Shown here piece after piece: positions 59,904 to 64,000 of a stretch of 64,000 nucleotides of DNA (position 1 is the first letter of the stretch; every line of letters starts with the position of its first letter). Source of the DNA: Chlorella sorokiniana (Eukaryota > Chlorophyta > Trebouxiophyceae > Chlorellales > Chlorellaceae); assembly GCA_025917655.1 (NCBI GenBank), contig CP084610.1, positions 2,170,001 to 2,234,000 of the forward strand, read 5' to 3'. Made by a program: the position numbers and the translations under genes. A model generated the notes under the pieces. That model did no database searches, was not told the DNA's origin, and saw only the letters and a program-made list of their open reading frames with translations.

Positions 59904-60453
59904 TGCATGGTGCAGCAACATGGCCAGTGCGCTGCAGTGGGCTGGCAAGCTGGCGGCACGGGCGAAGAGCCGCACCGCTGAGAGCTTCCGGCGTCGAAAG
60001 CACGCCGAATTGTGATCCGGTGATAGAGTCTAATGTTGTGCCGTCGTGCATGACCTGCTGATTGGCCAACTGTTTTTGCTCGCTGTATACTAGCTGGCTG
60101 TTTTGCGGCGCGAAGGGCGACGCTTTGTGAACCCCGTCAACGGCTGCCGGCAGCGCCGTGCGAGGGACAGAATCGTGTGCCCGTCTTTAAGAGACACAGG
60201 GCCTGCAAATGTGCTTATCCTCGAGTGGTTGTAAGCAGGCAAGCAGTGCGGGGTTCATGTGCCACCACCCTCAGGGTGCGTGGTCCCACACTTGTGGAGG
60301 GGTCACACCTGTTCCAGGCGGCGGCACTTCGATTCCACCTCATGGTAGAGCGTTTATGTCATGTCAGAGCCAGCGATTGTCCTCAAACGGATGCTTTTAT
60401 GAAATCTTAACGAAACCCGGCTGTGAAATATATAGCGAAGACGGCCCCCGTCC
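59904..60453. other. Intergenic, upstream of the membrane protein gene
   Basis: About 0.55 kb. A TATATA string at 60428-60433 sits about 20-25 nt before the next ATG, which is too close for a normal TATA box unless the leader is very short. No gene is supported. Confidence 0.45.
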
Positions 60454-61846
60454 ATGAACACCACTATACTGGGCCGGGCCGTGGACAGCCAAGCCGTTGA
60501 ACTCGCTGTGGCGGCAAATGAGCCCGCGGCCGACTCCTTTCCGAGCCGCGCCGCTGGACGGGTTGAGCGCGGCGGCAACGGCGGCGGCGCTGCCGCTGCC
60601 AGGCGCCAGCCTTCCGCGTGGTGGCGTGTGCACCCCTCTCCCCGTTCAGATCTGCTGGCGTTTACGTCGTTCACGACAGTGCAGGCCCTCCTCGTGTATC
60701 GGCAATGGGCGGACAAGCGCGTCGTGCCCGTGTGGCCTTCCGTTTTGCTGCTTGGTTCCGCCCTTGTGTTGGCCCTGTGTGCGGCACGACCCGCTCTGTG
60801 GTGGCGTCACAGGTGGGCTGCAGGCTTTACTTGAAGTTGCAGGCCGCAAAAAACTCGGATCGTGCAACTGTTTTTCGCCTCGAATGGCTTCCTCCCATGC
60901 TGCGCCGCGCAGGACGTGGCTGCTGCCGGCCTCACGGGTGCTGCTTGTTTTGGTGCCCAGCAACCGCCAGACGGGGGTGAGCCACCTCGCCCTGGAAAGC
61001 GGCACCGCAGCAGCTGCTTGCATGCAACAGGCAGCCGTCACTTAGGCGGCAGAACAGCTGAGCAGCATCTGCGTGGGTGCAGGTGGGCACCGCGGCGGCG
61101 CTGGAGCGCAGCGCAACGCCCGGCCTGGTGGGAGCCGCGCGTGACGTGCTGCGCTCACAGCTGGCACGAGGGTGCTTGGGCATTCCGGCGGAGTTTTCTT
61201 CTTCGACCCGTCGCCCTTGGCGGCAGTCGCGATGCACATCGCAATCACAGCGCTGACCTGGACCCCCGCCTACTGCGACACCCCTCTCATACGCCACCCG
61301 CTCACGCGGGCGCGCGTGCTGCAAGCGGCAGCAGCGCTGCAGGCGGCGTCCCTGCCGCTGGCGGCGGGTGCAGCCCGTGGCGGCGCCCCTGCTGGCAGAC
61401 TCGGCGCCAGGTGGGTCTGCGTCTCTGCATCTAAACAACTGCAGCGGAATCAGATGTGCTTGGTGCACAGCCTTTGTTGCGCTTGCTTGCTGTTGACTGA
61501 AGCCGCCAGCCCAGCCCTCACCGCAGGCAGCGCCACAACGGAGGCGTTGTGCCGGGCTGTAGTGCTCTGGCTGCACATGGCTGTGGGGCTGGTGCTGCCC
61601 ACCCTGGCAGCCGCCTGGCTGTACCAAGCCTTGCCGCAGCGGTGGTACGATGCTGAGGCCGAAGGGGCCGACAGCCAGCTTGGCGTGGTGTTGCAGCGGC
61701 TGTCCAAGCGCTGGCGGCGCCTCGCGGCGGCCGCCGACCGGCTGCTTGGCCGCCTGCTCGGCGCCGAAAGCGGCTGGTGCGCCCGGGCCGCCATCACATG
61801 GTACCTTCTCAGCAACTGCTGGCTGCTCTGCGTGCTGTCGGCATAG
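60454..61846 (+). CDS. Multi-pass membrane protein of unknown family
   Basis: Exons 60454-60812, 60913-60976, 61083-61410, 61527-61846; about 355 aa. A soluble, Arg/Ala-rich N-terminus (about 65 residues) leads to hydrophobic helices: VWPSVLLLGSALVLALCAA, PASRVLLVLVPS (short), SPLAAVAMHIAITALTW, LWLHMAVGLVLPTLAAAWLY and TWYLLSNCWLLCVLS, i.e. four or five membrane spans. QRWYDAEAEGADSQL is a conserved-looking loop. I recognise no transporter or enzyme motif; similar predicted membrane proteins with paired Trp residues are common in Chlorella-type genomes. The frame changes twice inside exon 3 (near 61170 and near 61360), while its outer splice phases agree, so it is probably one gene with miscalled bases. 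The location is unknown. Confidence 0.7.
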
Positions 61847-62243
61847 GAACCTGCCGCATTCGTGCCTTTTGACGAACGATTCGCTGGCTAATTACGGCTG
61901 ATCCCGTGACCTGAACTTGTGACAAAGAGTTCCAAACCTCTGCGAAGCCATCCTCTTTGCGTCAACGAGCATACGCCTGGCGGCGACGTATGGCGGCAGG
62001 TCGCAGCGGGCAGGGCATGGCTTCACCGCGGCTAGTCCCGCGTGAGCATACACCTTCCTTACTGCTTCAACACGTTCGCGGCTAACACCTTCAAACACCG
62101 AAACACAACACAAACGTTAGCTTGTTGCGTTCTTTTGCGACATCCCGTGGGACTCTTTCCGCCGGTGGCGCACGCTTTTATTTTACTGTGAGGCGCTGAA
62201 TAGCCTGCAAAGCCAGTGGGATCCCTGTCGGGACGCGGTGGTC
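61847..62243. other. Spacer between the membrane protein and SKN1-like genes
   Basis: About 0.4 kb with a 3' UTR and the promoter of the next gene. No coding signal. Confidence 0.5.
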
Positions 62244-64000
62244 ATGCCGCGTCCAGTTTTTGTCTTCCTGCTGGCTGCGTTTCTCGGTGAGTGGGACCTG
62301 CTCGTCGATTGAAGAATTCACATTATGCGTTGTTACGCCGCTCTTACGCGTCCTGGCGTACACTTGGCCAACTGCATGGATGCCGCGCCGCTGGTGCGGG
62401 CGTGCTGCTAGTTGGCTCGCTCGCGCCCTGCCTATGCCTGCCACCCACTGGTTGCTCAGCCCTGGTGATTTCTGCAACAAATCGCCCTGCCTGCAGCAGC
62501 CTCTGCGTGTCCACGGGCTGGGGCGCAGTCGGCGTGCGCGGCGCAGCTGTCTGCCGCGGCGCAGGGTGGGGGCAGCGCTGTGCCCACCCTCTTTTTGGAT
62601 CCCGACACCCCCGCCGCTGCCTGCACCAAGCCGGTGTGCACCGGGGCCTATACCGAGTGTGATGTGAGCAGCCCGCCTACGGAGGACTTGCAGGTGGGTG
62701 GCAGGCCGCCGGGCTAGGGTACTGGCGGTCATTCATGGCGCTCTGGGGCGGAAGGCGGTACGGTTATGCGGGATTGGCGTGCTACGAAGCTGGATGCAGG
62801 CATTGCCGCCAGTGCCGCCAGTGCCGCCAGTGCCGCCAGGCTGGAGGCGTGCTGTGGGCAACCCTTGCCTGCAAAGAGCTAACCTGGCTCCCTTGACATG
62901 CCGCTTATGTCCTGCAGCTGGTGTTCAGCGATGAATTTAACCAGGAGGGGCGTCAGTTTGGGGTGGGGGCGGGCGACCCCCGCTGGACCGCCGACCGCAT
63001 GTGGTACGCAGGTGGGGCCAGCTCTCTCGCGCAGTGAGGTGACCGGCAGGGTCACGTGCCGCTGTCGCCACAACGCCAATGCTGAGCTGGTCACATGCCG
63101 CTGGGCACTGAGCTCAGCTGGCCTGTGCAAGGGCGGTACAGGCTGCGATTGCTGCTGCTTGATGTGGGCCGCCTGCAGTTGGGCTGCTGTCTGCCTTCGC
63201 CTATCCATGCGCCACCTGTGCCGGCGCCCTGCACCGCTCTCCCTTCAACCCCGCAGGCACCGACGACATGGAGGTGTATGTGCCGGAGCAGGTGGGGGCC
63301 TGCTGCACGCTGCGGCGGTCGGGTGGAACCCGCGAGCGGTTTGCTTGCTTGCTCTCCAAGGGCTTCGTGGCGCGCAGCAGCGGCGCAGCTGCATGCCCCT
63401 CTTCCCGCCTCCGCCCCCTTCTCCCCTCTCTGCCCGCACGGCTGCTTGGCATGCCATCCTAGCGGTATGCGTCCCGTCCCCTCACTAACCTGATGCACCC
63501 TGGCGCTCACCGGGTTGCAGGTCCAGACGGTGGACGGGGCTGCCGTGATCACAATTGAACGCGCCACCAACGCAACGGCGCTGTCGCAGCAGCCAAACGG
63601 CGTGGTTTGGAACGTGAGCAAAGACTTCCGAAGCGGCTTTGTGTCCTCTTGGAACAAGTTCTGGTGAGGGCAAACAGTCGGCAGGCCTTCTGCTGCGATG
63701 CGTCCGCCACGCATGTCGCATTGCCAACGTGCAGCCAGTGCCTGCGCTTTCCCGCATGGCTGTGCTCAGCTGGCCCCGCCTGTGCCATTGATGCAGCTTC
63801 ACTGGCGGCTACATGGAGACCCGGGTGTGGCTGCCGGGGACGACTTCGCCTCGGGCTTCTGGTGGGGCGCCCCGCCTGCTGTTGCGCTCGCTTTGCTGTC
63901 GCCACGTCGTGTATGCGCCTAACCACGCATGTTGGCTGCTGTCTGCCTGCTGATGCCGCCCCTCTCTCCCCCTGCTGCTGTGCCGTTTTGCAGGCCCGCC
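62244..64000 (+). CDS. SKN1/KRE6-like beta-glucan synthesis-associated protein, 5' part (runs off the right edge)
   Basis: GH16-type wall-glucan protein related to yeast KRE6/SKN1. Exons: 62244-62286, 62497-62693, 62918-63011, 63257-63291, 63521-63663, 63797-63861 and 63994 onward, all phase-compatible. A secretory signal peptide is formed across intron 1 (MPRPVFVFLLAAFL|AASACPRAGA), followed by an Ala/Gln stretch and TKPVCTGAYTECDVSS. Family blocks: LVFSDEFNQEGRQF, GDPRWTADRMWYA, DMEVYVPEQ|VQTVDGAAVITI, SGFVSSWNKF|CFTGGYMETRVWL and DFASGFW|PA. The catalytic Glu residues of the GH16 fold would lie past the window. Exon 6 slips frame at GGGG near 63838 (VWLPG then DDFASGF); one more G restores the phase. 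Intron 2 contains the TGCCGCCAG repeat. Yeast homologues are type II membrane proteins; here a cleavable signal is likelier (inference). Confidence 0.85.
62804..62839 (+). repeat. Four tandem copies of TGCCGCCAG
   Basis: A 9-bp perfect tandem repeat in intron 2 of the SKN1-like gene. Each unit ends in CAG, so it also presents repeated potential 3' splice sites ahead of the true acceptor at 62917. Confidence 0.92.

Noticed and set aside
62804-62839. CRISPR-like tandem repeat
   Set aside because: 9-bp units without spacers inside a nuclear intron; a simple minisatellite.

Overview
The window is nuclear DNA of a GC-rich green alga, most likely a chlorellacean trebouxiophyte. Evidence: about 140 short introns with GTG(C/G)G-type donors and CAG acceptors, frequent GC-AG introns, strong G/C third-position bias, TGTAA-like poly(A) signals after several genes, and plant-type gene content (an f-type-like plastid thioredoxin, an FOLT1-like folate carrier, a plant-type tafazzin). 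I saw no rRNA, tRNA, CRISPR array, virus-like element or autonomous transposon.

Layout. Minus strand: glucose-6-phosphate isomerase (5' end only, 1-665), an organellar ribosomal protein S9 (1753-4002), an exostosin-type GT47 glycosyltransferase (4278-7317) and a 23-exon MADBUB-type spindle-checkpoint kinase (7766-16914). Plus strand: two tandem coiled-coil paralogues (18102-19935), each preceded by a degenerate copy of one VPS16 exon, then VPS16 itself (21235-28998). These are followed by a MYND-finger protein (-, 29121-31042), a DUF1769-like protein (+, 32056-33820), a plastid-type thioredoxin (-, 35010-36061), an ATM/HMT-type ABC half-transporter (+, about 36464-42252), a folate/FAD-type mitochondrial carrier (+, 42659-44871), GLE1 (-, 45141-49105), a tafazzin-like acyltransferase with a long C-terminal extension (-, 49626-52982), SRP54 (+, 53646-58378), a cyclic phosphodiesterase (+, 58753-59903), an unknown multi-pass membrane protein (+, 60454-61846) and the 5' part of an SKN1/KRE6-like beta-glucan synthesis protein (+, 62244 to the right edge).

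These are mostly single-copy housekeeping genes with no operon-like logic. Divergent pairs (MYND/DUF1769, thioredoxin/ABC, tafazzin/SRP54) could share promoters. VPS16/MYND and carrier/GLE1 are tail-to-tail.

The most interesting locus is the MADBUB gene. One protein appears to carry the BubR1-type APC/C-inhibitor parts (KEN1, TPR, ABBA-KEN2-ABBA), a GLEBS motif, four Mad1-binding CD1-like repeats on duplicated exons, four copies of an FxIxEDTQF motif, and an intact-looking Bub1 kinase domain. The second striking feature is technical: in about ten genes the conserved reading frame slips, nearly always as if one G or C were missing from a G/C run, while intron phases stay consistent once that base is allowed for. 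This looks like homopolymer under-calling rather than gene decay, so automatic gene models here will be fragmented.
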